64,000 nt of DNA, taken from Tubiluchus corallicola (taxonomy: Eukaryota > Priapulida > Priapulimorpha > Priapulimorphida > Tubiluchidae). Where the stretch lies: contig JAQGDQ010002366.1 in the NCBI GenBank assembly GCA_030141605.1, positions 989,079 to 1,053,078 of the forward strand, in the 5' to 3' direction. The translations under genes were made by a program, and so were the position numbers. The notes beneath the pieces were generated by a model. The model saw nothing but the letters and a program-made list of their open reading frames with translations. It made no database searches and was not told where the DNA came from. Of the stretch, positions 10,440 to 24,100 are shown piece by piece (the stretch's first letter is position 1; each line of letters opens with the position of its first letter).

Positions 10440-12560
10440 ATATCTGTCTATTGCATTGGATCATATTGACTGCTCTTTCTTGCACTCGTTTTAGGATGTC
10501 AGTGTTCTTCTTAAAGTATAGATCCCAAACTTGACTTACATAATCTATGTGAGGTCTAATGATAGGTATATAAAGAGGTAATATTACGAGGATCTTGTGG
10601 AAATTGTGTTTGATATGAGTCCAAGAAGTTGATTGCCTTTCTTCACTTTGCTAGCATTATGGCTGCGGAAGTTGAGACTGGCATCAGTGGTAAGTCCTAA
10701 GTCTACTTCTAGGTCACTCCGATATGGTGTGTAGTACATTTTGAATTTGTTCTGTTTGCTGTATGGAGCTCACAGTATTGGCAAGTTTTGTGTCATCAGC
10801 GAATTTCAAGAGCATAGAACAGATTCCTTGGTCTAGACTCTAGATCATCAATGAAGATCAGGAACAGCAATGGCCCGAGAACACTTCACTGAGGAACTCT
10901 GGGATAAAACTGGCACTTGTGATGATTTAACACCTTGGATCTCAACATATTGTGTTCTACCAATCATTCATTTCCTAATCCTTGTATGGAGAGAAAATGC
11001 CACAGACTTCTAGTTTCAAGAGCAGTTATTGATGAGGTACTTTGTCAAACGCCTTGATAAGATCAAAGTAAATCATATTTACAGTATTCCCTTTATCAGT
11101 ACTTGATAAAACAATTTCAAAAAATTCCAGAAGGTTACTGGTAACAGAGCTTTTGCTTAAAAAACCATGCTGAGATTTGTTAAGCAACCGAAATGTCATA
11201 AGGTGATCAAGAATCGCTTTGGAGATATTCTTTCCATAATTTTGCCAGTAGTGCTGGATAAGGCAATAAGGCAATTCTTAGGAAGACTTTTAGGACCTTT
11301 TTTATGTATTGGAGTAATTCACATAGTTGTACAGTTCCAGAGCTCATTGAGCAGCATTAATTAGTAACATTGGATGAATACTATCTTGACCAGCAGATGA
11401 GTTCTTTCTGAGTGATATTATTACCTTGTTTACTTTGTTGGGGTGAAAATCCACGTTACACACTAAGGTGCGAATCAAAAGAAGCATGTACGGCATGTTT
11501 CACGTCCATGTTTTTTCGTGTGAATGCACTGAAGAACTGTTTGTTAAGAATTTCTGCCGTAGTTTGTGGGTCAGATGTATCATTATCCAAGCTTAAAGGT
11601 CCTACTCATGGTCAACAGAGTTGATTATGATTTACATATGACCAAAGTGATTTACTGTTATGTTTTAGATTGTCAATTAGGTTGTTTTGTTAGTTCTCTT
11701 CACACTTCTTAAAACACCATGCATCAAACGTTCTTTTATAAACAGCAAAATCAGTTGGGTCTAAGGTATGCTTGCAGGTTCTGTATTTATTACGTTTGCT
11801 GTTTAGCGCAAGTTTACATTTGCGGCTAAACTAGGCTGGCTTGCTCTTAGATTTACGAGTTTTGAGTGACACATGTTGTTCAGTAAGTCCTTGCAATTGT
11901 TCGAAAATCAACAACCTGGAAGTCTCAACATCTGCTTCAGCCAGAATGTGTTTTCAAGAGATAGACTCTAACGCTGACATTATGGCTTTGAAAATTTGCC
12001 TTGTAATAGTTGAGATGAAATATCGTAGAGCTATCATTATCATCAATTACCGTAGCACACCAGGTTATTATGGAGTGGTCAGATGTCCTAAAGCTCTCGC
12101 AGATCTCAAGATCGGGCACTAACAACTCATCATTCACCAAAACTAAATCAAGAATAGCATTACCTCTAGTTGATTGAGAAACAAATTATGTAAAAATACA
12201 ATCATGGCAAATATTTGCAAAGTTTGAAAACTTGTCATCACCTGAGAAAGTTGACCAACATCCATTAGCTAAGTTAAAGTCCCCACACAACATGATATCA
12301 GTAGATTGTGCCGTTGTTTGGTTGGTGAACTGGTACAAATTATTGTCATTAAAATAACTGGGGGGGGGGGTACACCACTTCTACAGTTAAAACATGATTA
12401 TGTGGCAGTTTAGTTTAAAGTGTTCTTGAAAGTCTAGCAGATCTATAATTGGTGTACAGTGGTATTTGTCTTTCACTAAAATTGCAATTCCTCCACCAAT
12501 ACGATTATCTCAATCAGCTCCGAAGGTGTTATACAATGGAAATTTGAATGCTGTCATCTA
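10440..12560 (-). mobile_element. CR1/Jockey-like LINE, nearly complete ORF2 but broken
   Basis: Reading the minus strand downward, segments appear in canonical order. The endonuclease comes first: GGGIAILVKD near 12.48 kb, MLCGDFNLA near 12.28 kb and the TSDHSII block near 12.09 kb. The reverse transcriptase follows: KSQHGFLSKSSVTSNLL and FDLIKAFDKVPH at 11.0-11.2 kb, then VLGPLLFLIFIDDL and FADDTKLA at about 10.8-10.9 kb. Last is RPHIDYVSQVWDLYFKK near 10.5 kb. Stops and frameshifts lie between the blocks, for example just before the VLGPLLF motif, so it is inactive. A run of ten G occurs at about 12361. Confidence 0.85.
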
Positions 12561-12588
12561 TGTTGCATGGTCCCTAAGTAAATGGATT

Positions 12589-13745
12589 TAGGGATGTTAA
12601 AGATACAAATTTGGCAATACGAAACGATACTTTTTTCCAACGATACAATAAGGATAATCCACTTTTTAGGTGATACAATACGATACGATAAATTATTTCG
12701 AGCTATAAAAACAATACTGAAGTTAGAAAATTTATGCAACAACAGAACAAGTATCTTTAATAATTAAAATTATTAAGTGCTATGTACTTAAATGGCTGCT
12801 AGTTATAAAACACAGGTTTTCTGTGTCTTTATGTCTAATAAAGAAGTGCAATACCTAACTATAATTATATTACATTTTAACACACTGTTCACATTCGACA
12901 CTTAAACTAAGTCAGATTAAGTTGGTAGTACTATACACATCACAAATGTAGGCAACTACTATATGGGCTTGCTTCACGATTCCACACCTGTAAATGTTAG
13001 TTAGTGGGCCTGTGATCTATAAAACGTAATTATATTTTTATGTGCTCTCAGTATCACTTATATCTGCTTGGTTTAATTTCTAGAACTCAAGAAGGAACTT
13101 CATATAAATACAAAGTGCTTATGTAAATGAAATTTACACAAATTTACATGGTAGTTTCTCAAAAGCAGCCCATAGTTGCTTGTGGAGCAGAAACTAAGAA
13201 GCTAGGCAGATGGAATGAATCATTTGGCAACTACATCTATATTATAGTTATCACTGACGTCTCTTTCAAGTGTTTAGCCAGATTTGTGGTTGAGCTGTAA
13301 TACAGGTAATTTTGTTTGCAGTACTTGCAGATGGTGAACGTTTATGAACCGTCACTAAAAAAAGTAAAATGGTTCTGATAAATTTCTAGGTACTGTTTTC
13401 AGTCATGATTTCTGCTAAACAGTCAGGCTGCTGATGAAGAGTTAGTTGCGCGTATAGGGTATACGTTATAGTCAAAGTACAGCGTATTTAGCAACTGTGC
13501 ATCAGTATGATTCAAAAATCAAAATGAAGGTATCCATTATTGCCAGGCAAAAGTAATTTTGGGTAATTAATCTAAATATAATGGAAAAACAAAGTGAAGC
13601 GATTTTATAAAGGTGATCAATAAGCAACGATACACGCGATATGATAATGACATTCCTATAATATTATTGATACGATAACGATAAAAGTGAATTTTTCGTA
13701 TTGATATGGATAATTTTGATACGTGATATAGTATCAATATGATAA
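12589..13745. mobile_element. GATAC-rich dispersed repeat, copy A (hAT-like end)
   Basis: It starts TAGGGATGTTAAAGATACAAATTTGG and is strewn with GATAC/CGATA motifs at both ends (12600-12700 and 13630-13740), with the second cluster in inverted sense. The start and several internal blocks (TAATAATTAAAATTATTAAGT; the CCATTATTG-CAGGCAAAA block near 13530) recur in the polycystin intron at 34325-34660. TAGGGATG resembles the CAGGGATG terminus of the hAT-type element at 47335. No transposase is visible. Confidence 0.6.
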
Positions 13746-13982
13746 TTCATAACTTATGATAACTTTGTTGTTTTTAAGGTATCTAACCTGTGGGAAAAGG
13801 ACATACCAGTGGTGAGATAGCCAAGATACTGTTACGTGTGTAACCTCACTATTCCAAGACTGCTTTGTGCTGTCATACATAAAGATTGAATCTTTTGAAC
13901 AACCGTGCCACAGCAATCATAAATAACTCTATTGAGGAGGATTTGTATTAAGTCTGCCGAGCAATTCTGTTAAGCACGAAAA

Positions 13983-14594
13983 ATGAATGTATGTCGCAAT
14001 TGCGTGTTAGCAACTTTAAGAATTCATTTCTCGGTGTCCCAGCTGCACTTTGATAGAACTGATATTGGTCGTTATGGCATTGTTAATAAATTTCAAGCTT
14101 TGCTGTTCTTGATACGTTCTTGCAGAAAAGTGACAAGTGCCTTCTCGGGAAAAACATGTTTTTCTCAATACACAGGCGGTTTCCTTGGTCAAAATTTTGG
14201 CTGTGGCTTTCAAGCAAAGCAACCCCAAAGACACAAACATACTTCATATATGGAATACATTTCTCCAATAGTGAAGGAAGACGATCTCGAAGAAAAATTT
14301 GTGAAAGGATTTGGTCCTGGTGGTCAGGCGACTAACAAAACATCAAATTGTGTCGTTCTGAAACACCAGCCCAGTGGAATTGTTGTGAAATGTCACATGA
14401 CACGTTCTCTCGATCAAAACAGAAAAATGGCGCGCAAGCTGCTGTTGGAAAAACTCGATGTTTTTTATAATGGAGAGCAAAGTGAAACTGCAAGGAAAAA
14501 GCAGCTTTATGTTAAGAAACGTCTAGAAAAAAAGAGGAAGTCAAAATTATTGTTGAAAAGAAAACTGGCTTTCAAAGAGAGTAACGAACAATGA
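13983..14594 (+). CDS. MTRFR: MTRFR, mitochondrial translation release factor in rescue (C12orf65 family)
   Basis: A single 203-residue frame. Residues 109-121 read [13 protein letters not shown], with the GGQ tripeptide at 113-115 that triggers peptidyl-tRNA hydrolysis. SGIVVKCH and [13 protein letters not shown] follow, then a long Lys/Arg-rich C-terminal tail (residues 170-198) that in the family binds mitochondrial rRNA. There are no stop-codon recognition domains, as expected for a rescue factor that works on stalled mitochondrial large subunits. The N-terminal ~60 residues are basic and hydrophobic with almost no acidic residues, fitting a mitochondrial targeting sequence. The ATG at 13983 is the first in the open frame; an upstream coding exon cannot be ruled out. 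No intron interrupts the conserved part. Confidence 0.92.
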   Translation: MNVCRNCVLATLRIHFSVSQLHFDRTDIGRYGIVNKFQALLFLIRSCRKVTSAFSGKTCFSQYTGGFLGQNFGCGFQAKQPQRHKHTSYMEYISPIVKEDDLEEKFVKGFGPGGQATNKTSNCVVLKHQPSGIVVKCHMTRSLDQNRKMARKLLLEKLDVFYNGEQSETARKKQLYVKKRLEKKRKSKLLLKRKLAFKESNEQ

Positions 14595-17500
14595 ATGTCC
14601 ATAAATGTTACTCAAATCAATAAGCGGTGTACATAAGAACACCACTGTTGCAGTAGAACATGGTTTGGTTCTGTAAGATAGCACTTGAATAGCAACTTGT
14701 CAACTTTTTTATCGTTTTATCTGGCTGATAAACAGTAATACATTTTTAGTGGTAATGACTAACTCTAAAATTTTTCTGAGTTAGAATTGGTTAAATTTAG
14801 TGAAAAGGTTTTCTATGAAAATGTGTTATTTATTATAAATCTAATTTATTTTATTTGGTATCAAATGTTTAACAAGCAAAATAATTGACACCTTTAGACC
14901 ATAATTAAAAATAATCTCTGGTCTCAAATACCTGGAAAATTGTTGCTTAACTAATTGATCAAGGTAATTTCACCTTAGAAGTTGAGTTCTCTTTATTTTT
15001 CAACTTTACATGCTCATAGCCGTATTAACTTGTGGATGGGTAACAATACTTACTTTTGCATATGTGTTGCACAGAAATGACACACAGTATCCAATTAGCA
15101 AAACTATAGAAAACTAGAGCAATGAATGTAAAATATGCTGAGTTTGCAGTTTATTGTCAATGTCCTGCATTTACGCTGTATAATATGTCAAATTTCAAAG
15201 TAGCAAAATATGAGTAGCACAAGACACATAATTCCCCATCATCATAATCACCCAAACGTTAGTGTAATATTATGAAGTGGGACAGGGGAAGACCAAAAAA
15301 AGGTCATCTAGTCACTGTTATAAATAAGCCTCTAAGTTAATATTTAAAAATAAGAAATACTGCAATTAGTATTAAATAATAAAATGTTTGAGTGTTGGTC
15401 AATTAGTGCCATGATTTTCTTCATTGAATTAATAATCTGTACTGTGCAAGTCACTAGTCATTTGTACTTCTCCCATTAGTAAAGATACAAGAGTAACTAG
15501 ACTGATTTCAGCATAATAAGATTTTGCTGAAGACCAGTGTTGTCCGTTAATAACTGTGTTAGATTAAAAAAGTGGTAGCACTGATTAACTCGTACAACAC
15601 ATTCTGTTTGGAAACGGGAAGTAACTCAAGGTTCTGTTCCTGCCACCACCATCAACATAGCATGCAGCCTGTGCTACTGAATGCTTGATACTGGCTGTCA
15701 GTGTGGCTAAGTATATAATTATAATGCAGTGACCTTATACATCATTAGTATTTCACATCGGGTCCTCATGGTCGTTGGGTGGAAATGTCAAACAACTGAT
15801 AATTTCCGCACTTACTAACTTCGTAATGTCTTTATGTAATGGCTCAGACTTGATCTAGTTGTCTGGAAAGTTCTTTGTCTTGATATAGTTGTTACAGCCT
15901 GAACTAGACAGAATCCGAGTTTCATGTGTCATGTTAATATAACAAGCTTTGATTTGTAATTTTGCAATAATGCAAAAACAGAGACAACTGAAGAAAAAAC
16001 ACTGTAAAAGATTAATCATATTATTTTTTATTGCATTTTTTCTCTACCTGATTCAAGTATTTGATCGGAATCAAATTTAATAATCTACCCACATTCTGTA
16101 TCCAGAGAGTGGTTTGAAAAATAGCAAATGATACCCTGTACTTGCTATATGCCAAAAAATGTGTATGCTTACATCATTTAGACATTACTCTGCATATTAT
16201 AGAAGTGAAGGCTAGTCACAACAAGAAAATGTTCACAGCAAAGGTGATATCCTGCAGTTATAAAAAATACTTAGTTTTCAAAATTTCTCAGCTCATTCAG
16301 TATTCAGTACACTTAATGTGAAACAATAATGGTTGCAGTAGCAGGTTCATCTCAATGGAATACTAGAAACAATCTCTTACACATATTGCAACGCTTGTAA
16401 CGATACTTTCAATTTGTACTTAATGTTTGTGTTACTATCAAAATTGTTAAATACAAAAAGCTATCTACAGAATTTTGACAAAAGCAGTAAAAATATCATA
16501 TCTCTAAAAAGTTATCAAAATAGCAATTAGGCCCATTATAAGCACGTTTGATATGCAGCATACAGTTAAACATTGTAAGGTTTAACAATATCTTTCTCTA
16601 TAAAATGTATAAAACAACAAACAGTTAAACTTGTAGCAAAATATACATATCATAAAAATTTTAACATCTAAACTGCTAGCATGTAAAGCGAAAGTAACTA
16701 ACACAAGATTCGCTATTTGATAAAAAGTGATTGACACACGAAATGGCTCAAAAACAAAATAAGCTAAAAACAGCTATTAGTATCAAGCCATGGCAATGAT
16801 TGTCATAATCATATTTTCAAACATACTCCAAATGTACTAGCACTCCCAAGTAAACAAAAGATTTGCATGAAAAAATGCAAAAACTGATGAAACTTGTCGA
16901 TATAGTATAGTACTGCCTTTTACATAACACAGATACGTAGAAAGTAAGTGCAAAAATAATATTCAGACACTATATTATAAACATCAGAAAATTAAAGCTA
17001 GAAACTACACGACATTTAATAGAATACATCTGTACATAATCTCATTTATTCTTTAATGCAGAAAACAACCCAATTTTCAATAGTCTCAAAACGCTGTGCA
17101 CGTTAAACTGTACAACTTCAAATTTAAAAATCCGTAATTTAAAATGCTGTGAAGTTTAGGGGAAAAGGTTATGAAATAACTTGAGACAGTTTCAAACCAT
17201 TGGCATAGTGAGCTGGGTAATTCATATGCATGTATATTGTTTTCATGTTAACATTTTTAACACTTTTTTAACAAATAATATTTGAGTATGCACAGTGGGT
17301 GTATAGAATATTGTGAAATGAGTCGATAACCTTTAAACAACTATTTAAACGTGTGACTGTGTAGCATATGTTTTAATCACAATCATTTCATCACAATTAA
17401 GAGACGAATATTTGAGTACACTACATATTACATATATGAGATGAATGAGATCAAATACTAAGTAAATGTTTCTGTTATATGTAAACTATTTTCATATGCT

Positions 17501-18176
17501 ACAGTCTGACATGATATCATAATTGATAAAATAGTTATTTTTGTGCTATTAAAAACAAAAACTGGATACAAAAATTGTAAGAGCACCACAGTTTGTTGGC
17601 AAAATACACATAATATCCAAACCGTATGAAAACATACTACTGTACTCGTTAAATCTTACTCAGTGCATGATTATAACATAAAATATGAAGTGCACTGTTA
17701 GTCATTAATAATTATCATTTTTCTACTAATCTGCTCTATTTTGCTTATTGGTAATTTCTATCTACTGACAAAAGTGCAACAATGTCCAACTGTTTTGTGT
17801 GCTTTGATAGACAAGATAAAATTAATGTTTACATGCGTGTAAAAATGCACACTCAACGAAATTAAAACAAGCTAGAAATGCTGATATTTAATCCAGTCAA
17901 CATTTACTCGTTGCCATGAAAGAATCTGTAAAATTTTCAAATGTGACGTGCTCACGTTGCAGTCATTATTGACAATTTACTACTAAGACCAGCAAACTAC
18001 TCTAAACAGTCTAAGAGAAGTAGGAATTGATATGAAAAGAGATTCATCCTGATCTTTGATCGGAGATTGCTGATAATCACGACTCATCAATAAAGAATTT
18101 ACTGTTTAGCAAACAGCAATGATGAGTACAGATAAATTTCAAATTCAAATAATGAGAAGCATCGTTTCAATGTCAG
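14595..18176. other. Intergenic between two converging genes; 3'UTRs likely
   Basis: MTRFR (plus) and the polycystin gene (minus) converge here. The 3.6 kb is AT-rich with no frame resembling a protein family and no clear transposon ends. It should contain the 3'UTRs of both genes, but poly(A) sites cannot be assigned by eye. Confidence 0.6.
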
Positions 18177-21100
18177 TTATAATCGACACTCCTCCATTTC
18201 TTGAGGCACTTGTACAAGATCGTCGCTCTCTACAGTACTTGTTGTCAAAGCTGCAAAGTCTGATTCCGTAAGTAAGTTAGCACTTTTGCCTTTTCCTTTT
18301 CCCCGTGATTTTGTTTTCCGTAAACGATGATGAGACGAAGCTCTCATTTCTTGCATCATCGCTTCAATATCAGAGCTCGAAGTGGAATCCACCTGGTCAA
18401 ATTTTGGGACAATTAACCGCGATGCCATTTTACACGGTTGATACAGTTCTTCAAAATTTTCCTGCGAACTCGACGACTTGGGACTGTGACTTGAACAAGA
18501 AGGTGATTTGAGCGAAATACTACTGTTCTGTCGCACACAAATGCGTGGATTCATTGATCTAAACAGATCATCCTCAAGGTCACTTGCACAAAAATCCAAA
18601 TTCATTTCTATTGGCAACTCAATGTCATCTTGAACAAATTCAAAGTGGTTATCAACACCGTAGCCCTCACTGTTGTTGCCACTGTAGCTGGTATCATAGT
18701 TATACAAGCAATCACTGTTAATGCTGTAACTGTCGAGCTGGGAAGCGCGTGCATGTCGTTCTCGAAGCAAATGCAGCATTTCAAATTCCAGCTGATTTCT
18801 CACAGTTACTTCTCTGTCTTTGTCCGGGTCGTTTTGCAACAAGTACTCGGCAATCTCACGATCGTGAGACAGTAAGCGTTGCCTTATCTTTGAAATTTTT
18901 TGTTCAACGGCAAAGTGGTTCAAATCAGGAAACAGGTTACATGGATCTTCAGTACTACATCTGTTCAGGTATGTCAGTGTATCTTGTTCATTCACCGACT
19001 GCTGAGAATCTCGATGAATCACTGACTGTTGGCCGTCTTGTTGAATCATTGGTTGAGAGTTTTGTTGAGTCACTGGCTGGTGACCAGTAATCGACGTCAT
19101 TCTGATCAAAAGCTCATCCACTTGGTACTGCACCTCAGCTAATGTCAGTTCAGCAGGAAGAGGAATATCCTCCTTACTTTTACCACTATGGTCGCCCTCA
19201 TCTTCATCTTCATCGTCCTCAACGTCAGCACCACAGAAAACAGCAAAAATCAGATCGATCATTCTATTCCACATGATAACACCCATTTCTTTATATGTGA
19301 GTGGTATTCTGCTAGGTGTTTGATAATTTTCATAGTTGAGATTTAATATGGCTTTCATAAAAGCATTTAAGAGCATAAAAACTAGAAAAAGAAAACTAAT
19401 TATGTAAAGTGATGTGAAAGTATGTTTCTGTTCTATGTTTTTTTTAATGTCATGATTTCTTGTTATTAGATCCATCAAGCTTCCCGTGCCAGACACAAAG
19501 TTGCGAAAACTTGTTGAGAAAGTACCAAAACAAAGTACACCCAGAACACTGTATGCTGATATCAGTACAGCAAACATAACTGCGAACATGGAAATTTCCT
19601 TTGCTCCAGCTTTATAGATGTGGCCAAACTTTGCGATTGTGTTGTTGTAGCGGTACAGGCGCAGTGCTTTTACTATCCAAAGAAAGATAATAGAGCCAAG
19701 TATAGTATTAATAATGCTTTCCCACATCATTGCAAAACCCAAATCAATGTAAACCTCACTGTATGTCACTCTCATTGCTTCTACAATGCCATAGACTATG
19801 AAAAACCTATAAACTGAACAAATCATCCACATTATTGACATAGCTAGGAACAACCCATGTATGTAGTTCCAAAAGCTTTCAAGGTAGCGTCGTCTATATT
19901 TCAGGCTTCTGTAAATTTCAGTCTTAATGCTGTACAGAACAACGAAAACAAATATCATCTCCCAGACCCATAATAAGGTATCAGTTGGAGACGTGTATTT
20001 GTGTAAATGCATGGAGTCTACAACAGGACGAGGAAATGCTGATCCAACAGAAGGAAACTCTACTGTAAGCAGAACACGACTGAAAAGATTTGTTGGTGCA
20101 TTGTATAAAGAAAATTCAACGATTACAGTTTGCGTTTGTGCATCCAACCACTTTTCCGCTTCTAATTTCAATAGTTTGTTTCGGCATTCTTGTTCGTGTC
20201 TGGGTAATTTTACAATATGTCCGCTGTTTTCACGTAGTAGCTTGATAGGCATAAATAGCCAAGAATTAGCAGTTTCTGATGTTGGTTGTTCATGGTAGTC
20301 ATGTCTACAGTATGAAGAAATGTTTGCATCGCAAGAACTCACAGAAACCTTTACCTGACGCAGAATAACTTGACCAATAAGGAAGCTGGTTCCACCCATT
20401 ATGGGTTGAAGGCCTTTGGAAGGTTTAGTATTTGCAAACAATGCAGAAGTCATGTCATTGTGGCACCACGTCCACCAGTCAGACTGTGATCGTATTTTTG
20501 TAAACGGCATAATTGGTGTGTTCACAAAAGCATTACTGATAGACATGTTCAGCAGAGATGAACTGCTCCTGTCTTTGCTAAATGCTAACAGTAAAAGCAG
20601 CAATAACAGCGCACAGTAACTGATGACATCAGAAATGATTCGAAAGGTCTGCTTTTCCTTCATTGTTTGTTCTCTGGCTTCCAAAAGTTGTTTTTCTGGA
20701 GGTGGACGTGCAAATCTTAAATACCTAGAGCGAGCTCTTGCTGCAATCCCGCGTGTTATGGCATCTACATCAGATAACACATTCGCTACACTTGCAGCCA
20801 AGTCAGCCAAGTGCAGTTTTCCATTATTTAGATTGCTTAAATATATGGAAATGGAATTACGGCACCTAGTAGCTATATAAATTGCAAATAGAGTGATTAG
20901 AAAAGGTTGCACAATAAAAATGCTAGACAAAAGTGCTACGTATGTACTCTGAAGCCAAAAGATAGTACATGTACGGCCAAAATGATAAGCATATATAATA
21001 GTGAAATATCCTGCCGCACACGCCAATGCAAAGCATAACACCCAAGGTATTATGATGCACCATGCTGGCAAAAGAATGCATTTTGAACATGGCTTCATCT

Positions 21101-21180
21101 TTAGTTGTTCACATCCAGGCACTGATGATGACAGAGCTTCCTTGTACTGATTATCTTCACTCTTAATATAAGATAGTTTT
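18177..21180 (-). CDS. Polycystin last exon: TM4-11, channel domain and cytoplasmic tail
   Basis: This 3,004-nt exon encodes about the last 1,001 residues. The acceptor is TTATTTTTCAG before 21180. A pair of hydrophobic helices (PAWCIIIPWVLCFALACAA; LLSSIFIVQPFLITLFAIYI) precedes a further helix and the extracellular TOP-type region, with SDWWTWCHNDM where the family has a W-rich motif. Then come the S1-S6 helices: an S4-like segment (KALRLYRYNNTIAKF), a pore-loop region (FSTSFRNFVSGTGSLMDL) and S6 (SLYIISFLFLVFMLLNAFM). The tail has an acidic run (DVEDDEDEDEGD), Gln/Ser-rich imperfect octapeptides (QQNSQPMIQQDGQQSV), a short possible coiled coil (KDREVTVRNQLEFEMLHLLRE) and a Ser-rich basic end. 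The pore is only weakly polar, as in other PKD1 proteins, so conduction alone is doubtful. Confidence 0.92.
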
Positions 21181-24100
21181 CTGAAAAATAACGTAAAACC
21201 GGACATGAGGAATGCAGTTTGCCAAATTTTATAGTGTCACTGCAATAGCTGTTACTGTAAGATCATTATAAATCATATCAGTTGGTGTTTAAAAGCCACA
21301 TTATTCAACCTAAGAGAACATATAAGTGAAAAAATAAGAAATGGCATTATTTTAACAAATTTTTGAGACCGTCACATTAAGAAGTGTTTCCTTAAACAAA
21401 TTCTAAAGATTGCTATACAATAATTCTCATTCAAAGTAAATAAACTGACTTGAAATACACTATAACTTCTGGGACGGCTTACCTTCTCTAGAGACCAAGT
21501 CTCTGTAAATTCAGGAAACTCAAAGGAGGCTATTAACAGGGGTTTCTTGATATTCAATGCTATTAGCTTTGTTCAAAAATGACAAGCATAATTTTGTCAT
21601 AGGAATCCAAAGCCCTTTTGGGTTTGGTTATCAAATGCAAATGCGTATTAATTTTACTTATAATTATCTTTATTATTGACAATTTATAATTGTAATTATA
21701 ATTATTTTTAATAAGTGAACATTTCATATAAAAGCCTACGTGTGCTTTGCTAGACCTTTGCTACCACCTTTCTAAAGTGCCATCCTAATAATTATGGTAA
21801 AAAATAAATTAGCAAAAAAGGAGTAACCAAAAAAAAACAAGTTAAAAAGGAAGCTAGACTATAAATATTTGAATTTGCACCTGAAAAAACAGGTCTAATA
21901 AAACAACCTGCTTTGTGAATTTTTGGTTGATCATAAAGGCATTGTTGACATAAACCTGCTTTTGCTACTTGTCTGAAAAATTTACATTTCCTTACGAAAG
22001 CATCTGTACTTTTTTAAATACATTAAGACAATCACATTTTTCTAGCTCAAAAAATTCAAATCGAGAATCCAATACAACATTCAGTTTACTGTAAATTCAT
22101 CATTTTCATTACCATTAAATAGTCTTCTTTGTCATTTTATAGTGACGTGATTAGCTTTCTGACAAGAACAGTCATATGTAAAAAATGGTATGTATTTTTG
22201 CCCCTATTGTATCACTACCTTCCCAAATTAGCTGGCAATTAGTAGTGAGTTGTACCCACAATGGGTAATAATTGGTAAAATAAACAGCATATAAAAACAT
22301 TCTAGCAATCACAGTCATAATTTATTAATGATATGCACCTTTGTTGATTAGATGCACTATCAGGTAAACTCGCACAATCTTCAAATCCTGATTCCTCTTC
22401 AGTCACTACAGCTGACTTGCGGACACTTGCTGGACTTCCTGGACTGCTACTATCAAAACAAGATTCTCCCTCCATTCTTTCAGTTTGCTGATGTGTAAGG
22501 TTAGGAGTGGGTGGGTTACTGGTTTGTTGGCCTGTTAGCTGTCTGTAATACAAAAACTGGCTGCTATAAATAAACGTATAAGAACTCAAAGTTCAGTAAG
22601 TCCTTGCTTAGCGAAAGCTAATACGTTTATGCGAAACGTGACATTAAACAAAACGTCATTAAACGAAACCAAGACTTCCAGCAAAGGTAATGTAAAAGAA
22701 TTGAGATATGTCCCAGAGACAAAAATCAATGCTGCTTAAACCATGTAAATTAAACGTATTATGAGTTTTATTCATATTTGTACTGATAAATTTCTTTCTG
22801 TTTGCTTGAAACCACCTATTTTTCTTATCTATATATAGTTAGACCTGCAAGCAGTTTCTCTTTACTTTACGATGAAACCTATATAAAGGCAGTTAGTGGT
22901 TAAATGCCATGGTTCACTATGAAGTTAAGCCCTGGAGCAACCTTGAAACAAGTTCATGTACTAATCTGGTTCCTATAGCAACAGGTTCAATGCAGATGAA
23001 ACTCCTTTGTACAAAATCTAAATTCGAGTGTAGTACAAACAGCCAGAATTTAGTACGTAGTCAGTTGGGAAGCAAAAACATAACAATTGCACTGTTTAGG
23101 TTACTTTGTTTTTTAGAACAGAAAAACGCAATATGTAACATTTTTATGCTTCAAATTAGGTTTAAAAAAAGTTGTTGATAAAATAAAAAATAGCTGTGAG
23201 CAAAGTAAAAAAATTGTCATTAAAATGAAACATGCCTCATTAAGTGAGATAAAGGTGACAAATTATCAGCATCGTTAAAACGAAATGTGGCTAAACAGGG
23301 AGTCGTTAAGCGAGGACTTACAATTCTATTACTCAAGTATTTCTGCGAAGTACAATCAGGCATTCACTCTTACTTACTTAGCATCACAAACAGCAACTTG
23401 TACCCTGCTTATTTCTTGTTGTTGAGTGGTCGGCATACCAAAATAACGCACAGCCATAAACAGGGCTCAGAATGCTTGCCAACAATAACATTAAATGTAT
23501 CCGAAAGAAATTTAAAAACCTGTGCTATGTTTAATAAGAAAAACGCCACTACATTTTGCTTTAGATGCAGATTCTGTTTATCATTATTTCTGTTCCTCTC
23601 AAAATGTCTTGATTTGCAGAAAAAACTCACCCATACAGCTGCCAGTCGGCACTGTTAGGGTTGACCGAAGAGTGGAGGAAAGGACTGGACTATGTTGGTG
23701 CCATTCTGATGGATCTTTCAAAGGCTTTTGACTGCCTTCTGCACAATTTATTGTTGGAAAAGTTAAGGTGCTATAATTTATCAGAAAATGCTGTAAATTT
23801 GATCAAGAGCTACCTTACTGACAAAAAACAACTAGTTCATATCGAGGACGTTCAGAGCTCACCCCTTCCTATGGATAAAGGCATTCCACAGGTATCTTTA
23901 ACTGGACCTGTACTTTTTAATTGTTTTATTAATGATATCTTGCATTTTATCAGTAAATCCACCTTGTACAACTATGCTGATGACAATGCTGTTTCTTACT
24001 CCAGTAAATCGTTTAACGATATGAAACAAACCTTGTTTGTTTGAAAGTAACGCACTGGTCGACTGGTTTGCTTCCAACCAGATGGAAGCAAATCCGGGGA

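Noticed and set aside
18305-20880. Plus-strand open frames opposite the last polycystin exon
   Set aside because: Each is antisense to well-supported channel-domain coding sequence and has no family resemblance.
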